In this document: piece by piece, positions 41,001 to 54,416 of the stretch
Layout of the letters: every line of letters starts with the position of its first letter
How positions within the stretch are numbered: position 1 is the first letter of the stretch
Source of the DNA: Pipra filicauda
Taxonomy: Eukaryota > Chordata > Aves > Passeriformes > Pipridae
DNA: 64,000 nt
Reading direction: 5' to 3'
Assembly (NCBI RefSeq): GCF_003945595.2
Contig: NW_024104420.1
Span: 866,201 to 930,200, forward strand
Position numbers and translations under genes: made by a program
Notes under the pieces: generated by a model
What the model was told of the DNA's origin: nothing
Seen by the model: only the letters and a program-made list of their open reading frames with translations
Databases searched by the model: none

Positions 41001-44000
41001 ATACTTTCCTTGGACAGTACTTGCCAAGTACTTATCTTCCTTCTGGTATTGTTTATGTAACATCCATTTTCTCAACTTTTATACTCATCAGAGTAATGGA
41101 CAAATTCGGTACATGGAAGCTACCTGACTTGCTCATAGCCATGTAACCGATGAGTGGAACAGGTTCTTAAACTAAGTTTACAAAATTCTGCTCTACTGTG
41201 CAAAGAACTGGGAGTTTGTTTTCTCTTTCGATTTCCCATTTCCTCATGAGAGTTAGTCTAATGATACTGAAACCAGAATTGTGTAAGAATTCCAGTCTTT
41301 TTAAGACTAAAAGTATGTAATAACTTCTATAAAACTGGGTCTAGAATATCTGAAAATATCAGGAATTCTTGGACCGGAATTTTTTTCTAATAATGGAAAA
41401 ATAAGCTTTGGTTCCAATGCTGTATTTCTTCATTCATTACTCTGGTGTTCTTGCTACATTAGTAATAATCTCTTGAATATTTAAAATATTTCCCCAATAT
41501 GCTGATGACAGTGCCCTGTATAAATGTCTCTTTAAAGTCGCAAATAGATATCTGTCGCAGAAGAACTAATTTACAAAAGAATCTTTGGCAGCAGAATGAG
41601 TGAAATCTGAGGGAAAGAGCTACAAATCATTAATAACACAAGTATGTCCAATCTCCTCTAAGAGCTTAAATGGAAGTTCTCTTGTTAGGCAAGAATGTAG
41701 TGTTTATTTAGCAAAGGAAAAGATGATATCTACCTTGCTGGAAAGACTAATTTTTTAACAATTCAAGAGTAATTTAAATAATAGATCGACATGCAAAAAT
41801 CTACATGTATTAGTGAAGGTGACTGTTTTGTCTTAGTGATAAAGAGCTGCAAGATTTCTTCCTCATGCATATATAATTTTTGGATTCTGCTCTCTCAAGT
41901 GGTATCATAGGTGCCATGTGTGGATGATAAGGAAAATTTTGTTGGTTTATCACTGAAGCAGTCATTATTATTATTATTATTCAATTTTACAACAGTTAAA
42001 ATGGTGCACTGAGATGTGCACTTTATGCAAATTTTACCAGGATTTTAGCAAGTCCTTCTATATACCAGCAGAAAATTCAGTATGTCTCACTCTTCCTTGG
42101 ACTTCAGTGAACAGTAGTAGTGCACTGACACCATATGCATTCACCCAAAGCAAATAAAATTTAGGTAATCTGATCAAACTGGAGCTGGCATATTGATGAA
42201 CTCAGAAAAATTTCCTGTTAGATCTAGGTGAAATTTGAGTTGCCACAGGTTACATGCTTTGTGATCAGAGGGAAGATTTTTACTTTTATGGTGTTCTTTA
42301 CAAAGGCTGTGACATTTCTGTTTTGTCTTCTCAGGCATCTGTTTTTTTCTATTTGAGTGCGTGTATGAGAGAAGTCTGCTGACCAGTCTGTAATTTTATT
42401 ACACTAAGCTGAGAACAGTAGAAACTGCACTGGGGAATGAGTAATCTTGCCCTGAAAACAAACAAACAAACGTGTAACCTTATGCTTTTCCAAATACCTT
42501 TTGTTAACAGCAGCACTCCTTTCTGTTGCAGAATTAAGATTGTCTTACTAAACCCATGATGTATGAAAAACCACAGCGTCTTAATCTCCAGAATGGGCCT
42601 GGGTTTTTGCTTCCCTTTTATGTCCTAACTAGGAGAACTTGAGATATGCCCCTGTTATTCCTAGGGTGAACACTGTAAATCATGTGATCAGGTGCTTTAC
42701 CTGTCCCAAGGTTTCCCAATAAGTTCTGAAGGTATCTTACCAACATTTTGTAGTGATATTTATTCCTTGCGATAAGGGAGAATAATGATGCACTTTTTGT
42801 CCTGCTGAGATGTCTCCAGAGTAAAATCCAGGTTGGAGATTCTCAGACTTATAAAACTGCAAGGAACCTTTTAAATCATCGCTTTTCTCATTGATGTATT
42901 TTGATAGAAGGCTTCTCTCATCATGATAAAAGTCAATGATTAAGAAATATGTTGATGACTTTAAAGTCACTGGAAGTTCATGGCTGTCAGAGGACTATAT
43001 CAAGACATTATTTTACATTAAGAAGGAGAGAAAGATCTAAATTTGAATTAAATTACAAAACCCCAAGAGTAAACTAGAAGAGGATATAACAATGTGAGCT
43101 GTTGTGAGATGGTATTTAGTTGCTAGCTGCAGCCACATCAAGTTGATGTTATCTGTACAGTGCTGTTCTTCTAACATGACAATTATTAATATTCCCTGAT
43201 TCCAGTAACAACAATTTAATTGACTTATGTATTGAGCAAATGGAAACAATAAAATTGAAACTGTTGTGAGGCTTTATAGAAGCAAAATCTGTGCTATTAT
43301 CATCCTGTTTTTCTATACTCCCATTTACTAAAAGCACTACTGTTCCCTTAGCTGACCATATCAGAGGATAGAGAAACAGTTACATTCTGTCATATCTTTG
43401 ATTCAAAGTGAAGTATAGAATATTACTTTTATGTTAACTGTTAAATTGCTTGAATCATCATTGCTTGAAAGAAAAGGTACTTATCTGAAGGAGTAAGAAA
43501 CCATGAAATTTATGTGCTCTCTCAAAATGCTTTTCTCCTTCATATTTGAAATATTTCCATTAGAGTATTGTATTTTTCATCTGAAGTATTGCTCAACCTG
43601 AACCTGGCTGGTCAGGATGAACTTTTCTGTAGTAGACGTGGTCAGATTTGTCCTACTGTGTGTCACAGACCGGGTGGTATGATTGAATTATACCTGTCAG
43701 AGCTCCTAAGAGCTAAGGGAAAAATCTCCTGGTTTTGATTTTGGAAAATGTATATGATTCATAACTGCTGTGAAAATCAAGAAGCCATGAAGGCGGCCTT
43801 GAAGTCTTTAGATGACAGGCGTATTTTTATTGCAGTATTATGCATGCTTCTCTACTCTATCATTTAAAACCCTTTGTGTAATAGATTTTCTATATTCAAT
43901 GCAGGATTTTTTAAAAACATGAGGTTGTATAAAATAGTGATCTTTATGAATGAATCATATTCAAATGCAGAGAGGTGTTCCCAGTGTTTCTGCATTAGTT

Positions 44001-44124
44001 TGGTTAAAAATTCTGAAGCCACTAGAAATATTTTTTTAACATATTGATCTGGATTATCAATAAATTTTTAGTGACTCTTTTTCAGCATTTATTAATGTTT
44101 TTGAATATTTTTAATATGAATAAA
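32071..44124. other. 12-kb intergenic stretch, no gene seen
   Basis: Mostly AT-rich unique-looking sequence. At 32290-32510 there is an LTR-like order (CTGATTGG, CTTTAAAC, ATTAAAG), possibly an old LTR remnant. An (ATT)6 microsatellite is at 41964-41981, an (AAAC)n run at about 42456-42470, and an imperfect 21-bp tandem duplication at about 36134-36175. The open frames (largest ~104 codons at 38883-39197) match no family I know. Some parts (38430-38640, 39330-39700) look like evolutionarily constrained non-coding DNA, but that is only an impression. Confidence 0.6.
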
Positions 44125-44548
44125 ATCATACAGTAATTTAGGTTGGAGGAGAACTTTTAAATCAGCAAGTTCAGCTGTACACCTACAACTGCCAAGTGCA
44201 CTAGAATTTGCCTTTAAGTGACACATCTACACAACTTTTAAATACCTCCAGGGATGATGGCTCAACCACTTCCCTGGGCAGCCTGTTCCAGGGCTTGACA
44301 GTGCTTTCGGTGAAGAAGTTTTCCCAAATAGCCAATCTAAACCTTCCCTGGTGACACTTGAGGAAGTTTCCTCTTGCAATATCACTTGTTACCTGGGAGA
44401 AGAGTTGTAACAACCTCATTACAACTTCCTTTGAGATAGTTGTATAGAGAGTGCAGGGAGACTTGTGCTACAGACCCTTCACCAGCTCTGCTGCTTTTCT
44501 CTAGACACACTCCAGTACCTCAAAGTCTTTCTTGTGGTGAGGGGCCCA
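44125..44548 (-). mobile_element. CR1 LINE on minus strand, 3' part (left of nested LTR)
   Basis: Reads in antisense. The 3' end lies near 44125 (ATCATACAGTAATTTAGGTT, the reverse of the CR1 3' UTR and tail). ORF2 C-terminal remnants include PWNRLPREVVEPSSLEVFK on minus near 44240-44290. Degenerate. It was continuous with 45103-45850 before the LTR inserted. Confidence 0.85.
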
Positions 44549-44963
44549 TGCAGGATTCAAAAATATAATATCTGCAGAGAGGGATTTGAGCAGTCTCTGC
44601 AAAAAGCCATGAACTATGAAAGCTGGGGAAAAGTCCTTTTCAATGACCTCATCACTGTAGATTCTTCCTGTCTTCTCCAGCAGGATGGAAGAGACTCCTT
44701 GCATGATGTTATCACATGTCCTGCCTGAGCCACAGAATCCACATCCTAATCTCATTAGACCTCTGCATAAAACCCATTGTGTTCCCCTCTTGCATGTCTA
44801 TACTCTGTAACTCTTTGCATATGTATATCCAATACCCAATTCCCCCTGTAAATCCCCCCAGATAAAGTGGGTTTTCCCCTGTGATGTAAGTGCTAAGACC
44901 CAAAGTTTGTAATTTAGGATTTCCCTTTTACCTCATCCCTGGAGTTGTAATAGTATGAATACA

Positions 44964-45003
44964 CAAACCCCCTGTTGAATATGCAAACCCCCTGTTGAAT
45001 ATG
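44964..45003 (+). repeat. 20-bp tandem duplication in LTR U3
   Basis: CAAACCCCCTGTTGAATATG occurs twice head to tail (44964-44983 and 44984-45003), just upstream of the TATA box. Enhancer duplications in U3 are common in retroviruses; the role here is inference. Confidence 0.85.
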
Positions 45004-45017
45004 TAGATCCTAAACCC

Positions 45018-45046
45018 TTTATATATGAAGTTGTGAGTCCAATAAA
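45018..45046 (+). promoter_or_regulatory. LTR TATA box and overlapping poly(A) signal
   Basis: TTTATATATG at 45018-45027 and AATAAA at 45041-45046. The cap site is expected ~25-30 bases after TATA, placing AATAAA in U3 just before R, as in avian leukosis-type LTRs. Confidence 0.6.
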
Positions 45047-45102
45047 GTATTCCAGTTTCTTGCCTCCAAACTGGGATTGTGATGGCTTTATTGACCTCCG
45101 AA

Positions 45103-45850
45103 GGCCCAGAACTGAATACACAATTCCAGGTGTGGCCTCACAAGTGGCAAGTACAGAGGGACAATCACCTCCCTAATTCTGCTGGCCACACTATTTCTAG
45201 CACAAACAAGGATGCCATTGGCCTTCCTGGCCAACCCTAAGCACACGGCTGGCTCATGTTCAGCCACTTGTCGACTAAAACTCCCAGGTCCTTTTCCTGC
45301 AGGGAGCTTTCCAGCTGCTCTTCCCCCAGCCTGTAGTGCTACATGGGGTGGTTATGACCCAATGCAGATTCTGGCATTTCACCTTGTTGAACCTCATCCA
45401 ATTGGCCTTGACCCATCAATCCAGCCAGTCCAGATCCCTCTGCAGACCCTTCAACAGATGAATTCTTCTGTCTGTGTCATCTGAAAACTTCCTCAGGGGG
45501 CACTCAATTCTTTGTCCAGATCATTGATAAAGATATTAAACAGGACTAGCCCCAACAATAAGCCCTGGAGAACATCACTTATGACCATCTGCAAATTGGA
45601 TGTAATTCCATTCACCAGCACTGTCTGGGCCCAGCCTTCCTGTTGTTTCTAACCCAGTGAAGAGTACATGTGTCCACACCATGGGAAGCCAGTTTCTCCA
45701 GGAGAATTCTGTGGAAAATGGTTTCTAAGTCTTTACTAAAGTCTAGGTACACTACATCCACAACCTTTCCTTCACCCACTAAGTGGGTCAGTCTGTCATA
45801 GGAAGAGATTAGATTGGTCAATTCGCCAGACAGGAGGAGACTGAAATTTG
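45103..45850 (-). mobile_element. CR1 LINE on minus strand, RT part (right of nested LTR)
   Basis: The minus strand keeps RT pieces: [19 protein letters not shown] near 45715-45770 (the usual Lys-Ala-Phe-Asp motif is damaged to Lys-Asp-Leu-Glu) and a Leu-Thr-His-Leu-Val region near 45785. Frameshifts and stops are frequent. The 5' edge is near 45850, so it is 5'-truncated within RT. Confidence 0.85.
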
Positions 45851-48800
45851 AGTTAGGGAATTTGTAGAAAACATCTTTGAAATTTTAATGCAATTTGATA
45901 CTGGGAGGGAGCCTTAGTAAGATTGGTGTTAGCTGCCCCAGACTTCCTTATGTCTTTTAATATCTTTCATTCAAAGCAACCTTTTCTTCTGCATTTTCTG
46001 TTTGAACTACTAGGAATGTGGGAAGCCAAATTCAGTCTCAGTGAGTAAAGCTTTGCAGACACTCCCGCAGGCACAGATCAGCTTGGCAGAGGGATGTCCA
46101 GGGACTTCAGAGTGGCATGTGGGAGTTCATGGGAAGCAGAGCTCAGAGTAGGCTGTGCAGCTTCTGCTGACCTCTATACTTCTGCTAGCACCTGTGGCAG
46201 CTCAGTTAAAGCTAACCTGGTGTCTGTTTGCCAAACCGTGGTCACTACACTGGCTATGGTGGAGGCTTGTTCTCAAAACACAATGAAGCTTTTCTCTCTG
46301 GAGACAATGAGATTTACATGCATTAGCTGTGTGGTTTGTCTCTGCTCTCCCACTTGACTGTGGAAACTGCTGTTTTATCCATTCAGCATTAATGCGTCTG
46401 GATCTGAAATACTAGCCATGTGTCTGTGAACTAACAACACAAGGCTTTAACTTGATAACTGGGCTGTACTTGCTGCTTGGAGGACAGAATAGTGAATATG
46501 GCATCTGGCAGTTGGGGATTTGTTCAGAGACCTGAAAACGGTGAAAAAATGGCTCAGTTTTTATTATGCTATTTGTATTATTTTTCATAGCATTTTAACT
46601 ATCCAAATTTTTTCTTAGTTATTTCCTTCATGTTAACCATTAAGGAAGAAGCCTTTGGTAGGACCATTCTACTGGGGGAAAATTCTTTCTGCTGGCCTCA
46701 TAAATGTAAAGGTCTCTTTTGGTCTTCTGATCTTCAAACAGTGGAGAGGAAAATGTCACTTTTTTGGGGGAGCAGTAGGTGTAAAACATTCCAGCAGCGC
46801 TGCTGCTGCTGTAAGTTGTAGAAACCTTGAACAGTATCAAGACAAATGGTTAATTATGACAATGTACTCTAGGAGATGCTGATATAATTGTCAAAACATT
46901 TGAGGTATGCCCAACAGACATAATGACTAGTTCACACTGGTCACATTGGTCTTTGAATATTGCTCAGACTAATGCAGTTTGGTGGAAATTTGTTTCCTCT
47001 AAATTAAAGAAATGATAGCATGTTGAGTTCAGTGTAATTCTAGGTTGGAGGTACTTCATAATAACAAATAGAATGTACTACTGTTGCTTTCTTGTAAGCC
47101 TAGATAACATCTTTTGATTTAAAAACAATTAGAAATATTTCCAATTGTGGCGACAGTGACAACAATATACAGAATATTTTCTAGTTGTTAATTGAATGCA
47201 TTATCATCAAACTGCACTTACTCAGATAGCCAAAGATAGTTTAAGCAGCCTCTAAATTTATGACCAGATTGCTGCCCTGAGAATAAATACTGCTTGAAAA
47301 CCTTGGCCCCTTTCACCTTAGTGAAGCAGAGCAGAGTGCTGGCAGCTGTAGTTAGTGCCACCCATGTTCTCGTCAGGACTGTCAGCTCCTCTGGACTTGC
47401 TTTTCCTGGATCAGTTTGCTGCCTATGCCTTTGTGATCTCACCTTGCTGCTTCCAGCTTAGTGCAGCTAAACCTCATGACTAAATAATAGGTGTGGTTAT
47501 ACTATTAGGTCTTTCCCATGTGTGTCCTGTTGCTTTTGGTCTCAGGCTTGTAATGCTTGGATCCGAACATTCATGGTTATAGCAACAGCTACCCATATCT
47601 GGCGATTGTGTGAAACCCAACATAAACCAAAATGAATGATATTAGTGGCATCTCTTGTTTTCATGTTGAAATTTTTGATATGGTTGTTTACTTTTTCTTT
47701 CTGTCCTCCAAAATAGTTTTATCTCAAACTGTGTCTTCTTTGTTTGTTTGGGAGCAGGAGGTGTAGATACTTTAGAGTTCAGACCTTTGCTCTTGAAATC
47801 AAATGCACATCATAAAAATTATTTAAATTAATTTGTGAAATTTCAAGTGTTGTGAATTATCTACATTTATTTGAGCAGTCCTGTGCAACAGTTTATGTCA
47901 TGAAATTAAGTAAAACATGCAGCAGTTTTGTCAATAGTATTTGTAGAACAACATAAATAACTTCTAAGAAAGGAAGTGAGAATAATTGTCTTTTATCGAC
48001 TATATTTAACTAAAATTAAATGCATTTATTGAGGGATTGTAATTTAATATTTATCTATATTGTGCCTACCATAGTGAGGTCATACTTTTTGACAGTGTAA
48101 ACTTTAAACAGCAGTTAAACACAGGTTCTTGGTTATAAAGGGTCTGTAAAAGCATGTAGGTAGACACAGTCATTTTGCTGCTCTGACTGACAAAAATACT
48201 CAACAATTACCTGGACTGTGGTAATTGTTTACAAAACAAAAGCACGTGTTAAGCACTTGAAGATTACAAAACACTTTAACAAGGAATCTGAAGTGATATA
48301 TGGGATAAACTAGCATTTAAATGTTTCTAGATAATGAGATTTGCTCAACAACAATTTAAGTGCTTGGGGAAAAATGAGCAGGAATCCTTTAAATTTCTTA
48401 AAAATTTGCTTTTTACAATGGGATAGCAGTTTTTATACTTGTAGTTTTCTCTGTATTTTTTTTAATGAGTTGCATTTCAGTAGCCAATGATTTACATACA
48501 GTGTGATAGATGAAGTATAGTGATACGAAGAATGTGCAGGTACTCTAATCAGTTTGTGGAGGAAAGTCTGCCTACAGCCTGCATGGCAGGTTTTACTTTA
48601 TTTACAGCAGAGAGGTGGTGGTGCTTGTTTAGTTCTGTGCCGTTCATATCTTGCTCAATTTGTTCAGCCAAGCAGCAAAGCAGCATGTTTCAACCTGGAG
48701 GAAGGATCTGAGTGCAGAGGTGGAAACCAGATCCTTTCCTGATCCACCATTGTACCTTTTTGGTATATGGAATGACTCGTACAAGGTTCAGATAATACAT

Positions 48801-49410
48801 CTTCTGCAAAAGCTTGGGGTTGCACACCTCTCCCTGAGCACTCTTACACAGTTGCAGAGGCTGTAGAAGGCATTCTGTGGCAGATGGCAACTGGGCCAGC
48901 TGCTGCATTTACTGCTGTTTCCACTGCACGTCTACTTCGGATGAAAGCCACTCTTATTTTTGCTGCCTTTTCACTAGTCATCCTCCAAAATATTTGTGGA
49001 TGGTTAGGGTTGATTTTGTATACAAATAGAGTAATCCATAATTCCTGTCTTACTTGGGTGCATTGGAACATGCAGTCATCCTTTCCTTTGCAAGACAACC
49101 CAGGCAAAAAAGGTGAGAGGGGCTGTGGTGTATAGCCAGAGCCAGCAGTCCTCTGCTTTACTTGTCTCTAAACTCAGTGCCAGACAGCCAAACTGCATAA
49201 AAGAAGTTGGATAGAATAGGACATTAGCCAAATATTAGGCAACAAGGTGATGCTGCTGTATAAAGGTAACAGGGAACCCCGAACGGAGAAGCAGTAGTGT
49301 CAGACCGTGTACATCTTGACTCCTGTAAAGCCTCAGTAAGAGTGGTGTGTAGGTTTGTGCTGACTGTAGGATTACTGTGATAGCTGTGGCATTAGTTTTG
49401 TTAACTCCTC
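45851..49410. other. Intergenic, no gene seen
   Basis: AT-rich unique-looking sequence. Slightly GC-richer patches at 46030-46370, 47220-47470 and 48540-49130 hold short open frames on both strands. The one at 48884-49135 (83 codons, one hydrophobic segment) is not recognisable and lacks support. Confidence 0.55.
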
Positions 49411-49554
49411 AGAATCACAGAATCGCAGAATACTCTGAGTTGGAAGGGACCTACAAGGATCATCGAGTCCACCTCTGAAGTGGATCCCCTACAGGGATTG
49501 AACCCACAACCTGGGCATTATCAGCACCAGGCTCCAAACAACTGAACCAATTCT
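49411..49554 (-). mobile_element. tRNA-Ile-headed SINE with CR1-like tail (TguSINE1 type)
   Basis: On the minus strand the head (49554 to ~49494) reads as a decayed tRNA: an A-box-like TGGTTCAGTTGTTTGG at 49534-49549, an anticodon loop CTGATAA (anticodon GAT, Ile), and a B box GGTTCAATCCC at 49494-49505. The tail (to 49411) matches the CR1 3' UTR (GGACTCGATGATC..., TTCCAAC) and ends in GATTCTGTGATTCTG. A tRNA-Ile head with a CR1-borrowed tail is the structure described for songbird TguSINE1. It is not a functional tRNA gene. Confidence 0.8.
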
Positions 49555-50621
49555 CAAACAGAATGGACAATATTTTAATGAAAAGCTTAGCAAAGTGATT
49601 ATATATTGGACAATATTTGCAACAGATGCATTAATCATAAAATACTACTTTGAGGAGAAAAATGTATTGGTAGGTTACTTTTAATATTGACACACTACCT
49701 GAAGGCCAAGAACAATGAGTATGTTTGGGGGAAGATATTTTTTCTTGGCAGAGTTAGTTTGTTTTAACCTCTATATTATTCTTCATGTCTTCTGCTTTTC
49801 TCTCTTGCCTGAAGCATTTTTTCCATCTATTTTCTCTTACTTCCTCCAGCCTTGACGGTGCTATGATTTTGTTCCTTGTATGCATTTGGTGAAATGCTAT
49901 TTGGATTATTTTTTTTTAATTTGAACAGACCTGATCACCAGTTCTGAGGGACTTAGCACTATTAGTACTTACCTAAGTTGTTGAGGTCCATAATCAGATT
50001 TCAGACTTTTTTTTCCATCTGTCACACCTGCAAAAAGATCCTGCGAAGGTTTTATTAGATGTGCTTAAGGAAGATTAGATGTGCTTATGGAAATCTTTCT
50101 TTCAATATAGGTCCAGCTGCAGACCTATATACCCTTTTCAATGATAACTTTGTGTTCCTCTACAACCATTGCAGAAGCGTATGGATGACTCTATTATGTT
50201 CTTTCAGTGTCTTTTTTTCCTTGTGCTTTAGTTATTTCTGAGAGATTACATAAAATGAGATTTTTGTTATCTACAGTAAAATGTAAATGTAATCAATTCT
50301 GAGTGAAGAACATTTTAAACTGACTTTCTTCTGAATCCTGTTCAGTAAGTCCAGTTCTTGCAGCATGGTACTATTCTCTCTGCTGATCTGAAAAATATTC
50401 AAGACAGCTGGCCTGTCGCTGTGAATATTATTTCTTGGAAAGGAGAGAGTAGTGAAAGGACACAGATCATTTACTCTTAAATCTGTGTTCAAGCAGAAGC
50501 AAGAAGTTAGTCCCTCTGGATTTCTATTGGTGCAAGGGGAGGAAAGAGACTGCTAACCTGAGACACAGTCATTGAAGGAGATGATTCACAAGTAAAGAGA
50601 GGCTCAACATTTCTAGAAGGC
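49555..50621. other. Intergenic, no feature seen
   Basis: AT-rich sequence between the SINE and the LTR-like block at 50622. There is no gene. Confidence 0.6.
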
Positions 50622-51240
50622 TGTCTCGGATTGAGACAATTTGGAGGTGCAGAGACCTCGAATAGAAGTCTCCTTCCTCTGATTCAATACCCCTGCTTCT
50701 CTCCAATACAGAGAGAGAGAAAGAGAGATATCAAATATGCCCAGATGTAAGTGAAAAAACCCCACAAAACTCTTTATCAAGAAGAATGCTAAACAATACT
50801 GATAAGACTGGATCGAGCTAACCAGAAAAATTCCCAAGCTCCCGCCCACCAGACCAAAATGAGATGGCAGCTGGCCTCCCCCCCCATTAAAACCTGGCAG
50901 GAATGGTTTGGAGGGTCAGTGCTGGAGTGAGACTGCAGTGCTGGCACAGGCAATTGGAGAAGGGCTGCGACTGGAAGGACCCACAAGACACTCGCTGGGT
51001 CCAGTGATGAGACCTGGTCACTGTAACTCTGATGGTGGTTGTACTCCTGATCCACTGAGGTGGTGCTGGCGGTGGTAGGGGCCTGGCTGGTACAAGTCCC
51101 GTGGAGTGAGGGGAGGAGACCCTTGACCAACTGAGTGAAGTCCAAGTGTGGTCTTTTACTGGGCTCAGGATAGGCGGGAACACCTCTGGTACCTCCCCTG
51201 GGTCAAGGAGTTCTTCACTGGATGATTAATGCTGGATCAC
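50622..51240 (-). mobile_element. LTR-like sequence, minus orientation (right edge uncertain)
   Basis: The + strand starts TGTCTCGGATTGAGACA, so the minus strand ends CAATCCGAGACA, a typical avian ERV LTR terminus. A GATAAA-like signal lies at ~50772 on minus. The adjoining 50820-51180 is GC-rich, unlike the surrounding DNA. An (AG)n run is at 50707-50728. I could not find a target duplication or a sure second boundary, so only the left edge is credible. Confidence 0.4.
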
Positions 51241-51728
51241 AGGACATTTCAAGAGTCTTTGACACCTTCTAAGCACAGATGGATCCATTATGGCCATCAG
51301 CAGAGACGAATATCTTCAGGCCATGTGAGTTGTCCTGATGTGTCCCTAGGGGAGCACCCAGCTCATAGCCTGAGGTGGCAGGTGTGCACGCTCTCTGAGT
51401 GGACCTCTGAGTCATCAGCCTTCCAGTCTTTTCACACTGGTGGATACATCCTTCTCCTAGGAGAGTACTACCCTTATCTTAAGTCCCTTTCCACAGTCTA
51501 AATTAGTAGGCGTATTTGGAGAAAAGAGAAAAGAAAAGGTGGATACCAGAGTCTTTGTGCAGCCCAGGACAGAGAGAGAGGCAAATGCAGATGGACATAG
51601 GGTGGTTTGAGTGGGGCATGCAACACAAGCAGTAACAAGACAATAGTCCAAAGAGCAGTAAGCGTGTCTCCATTCTCTGGGTCATTCTCCACCATCCTAA
51701 AGAAGCTGTTTTGTTTCTTGAAGGTAAA

Positions 51729-52414
51729 TGTGGCAGTGAATATAAACGAGACCCTCCTGGGATGATGGAAAATGGAGAATCCTTTATTAATGGCTGAACA
51801 AGTTCTTGCATTTGAAAAAGGCACAGTAACAAAACATGGGGGGGCCAGCACAGTCCTGTCCAATCACTTTAAAACTTCTTCCCAGGACACTTCTAATTGG
51901 TCATCTTTTCACGGGCTTCCATCAGAACTTCAACTCCCAGCGTACACCGCGACCATTACGCAACAAGCATCCCACATTAACTCACTCGTAACCCCACGCA
52001 TCCACTGTTTTTATTAATTAAAACAAAACTGAAACCATACAAAACAATACAACTTAGCACTTAAACTTTAAAACAGCCTTATTATGAGCACTTACTAAAC
52101 CAAGAACTTGTCTTTAAAATCTTTATTAAGACTACCTCTCCTCATAAAAAACCAAGGGTTATAATGTTAAATTTGAGGAAACCAAGATTTATAATATTAG
52201 ATCTAAGGAAACCAGAATTTGTAAATTTGCTTTAAATCTAAGGGTTATGTATATAACTAAAATTGAGTACGTTAAGCCTTTAAGAAAATAAAATAATGTA
52301 ATTGCATCTTAAAATACATAAATAAGTTTAAAAATTCACATTCTTACTAACTCAAACATACACACGCACATCTGCACACACCTGGTGGCCTCCCATTCAA
52401 ACCATCACACACAC
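51729..52414 (-). mobile_element. LTR-like block downstream of the SIMC1-like pseudogene
   Basis: Read on minus: an AT-rich U3-like stretch (52414 to ~52010), a TATA-like AATAAAAAC near 52008-52014, the 110-bp segment shared with 54307-54416, and AATAAA (+ strand TTTATT at 51783-51788). It ends near CTGCCACA (51729). This is the order of an LTR in minus orientation, the same strand as the pseudogene. The borders are guesses from TG/CA and no target duplication was found. I cannot name the family. Confidence 0.45.
51888..51997 (-). repeat. 110-bp direct repeat, copy 1 (inside LTR-like block)
   Basis: About 92% identical by eye to 54307-54416 (nine substitutions, no gap), in the same orientation. 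It starts CACTTCTAATTGGTCATC and ends CGTAACCCCAC. Together the two copies bracket the SIMC1-like sequence. Confidence 0.92.
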
Positions 52415-52472
52415 GACCTCAAAAACCCTATCCTTATGCATTTTAACCATAAAGCAGAGATTTAACAGCAAC

Positions 52473-54306
<1,834 letters not shown>

Positions 54307-54309
<3 letters not shown>

Positions 54310-54416
54310 TTCTAATTGGTCATCTTTTCCCGGGCTTCCATCAGAACTTCAACTCCCGGCGTACACCGTGACCATTATGCAACAAGCATCCTGTATGAAC
54401 TCGCTCGTAACCCCAC
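54307..54416 (-). repeat. 110-bp direct repeat, copy 2 (5' leader of the SIMC1-like sequence)
   Basis: This copy abuts the start of the SIMC1-like sequence directly. On minus, the repeat ends ...CAATTAGAAGTG and coding-like sequence begins at once, whereas copy 1 continues TCCTGGGAAG. The junction has a GT in copy 1 (GAA/GTGTCC), so it could be a used splice donor. No U3-like AT-rich block lies upstream of it. Confidence 0.85.

Larger units (their letters stand above)
44549..45102 (+). mobile_element. Solo LTR (554 bp), ALV-like layout, nested in CR1, 6-bp target duplication
   Basis: The 6-bp duplication GGCCCA lies at 44543-44548 and 45103-45108, and removing the insert restores the CR1 order (GAGGGGCCCAGAACTG). 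It starts TGCAGG; the 3' end (CCGAA) no longer shows the usual CA. The TATA box (TTTATATATG, 45018-45027) is followed after only ~14 bases by AATAAA (45041-45046), so the poly(A) signal lies upstream of the expected cap site. That layout, and a 6-bp duplication, are known from avian alpharetroviral LTRs. A 20-bp tandem duplication is present in U3. No internal sequence. Confidence 0.82.

Noticed and set aside
41964..41981. (ATT)6, (TTTG)n at 9647-9665 and (AG)n at 50707-50728 as possible functional or CRISPR-like repeats
   Set aside because: Plain microsatellites. No spacer-repeat structure exists anywhere in the window.
48884..49135. An 83-codon open frame with one hydrophobic segment
   Set aside because: It looks slightly protein-like but I recognise no family; no poly(A) signal or splice pattern supports it.
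49494..49554. A tRNA-Ile gene on minus
   Set aside because: The A box and acceptor stem are decayed and the sequence continues into a CR1-like tail, so it is the head of a SINE.
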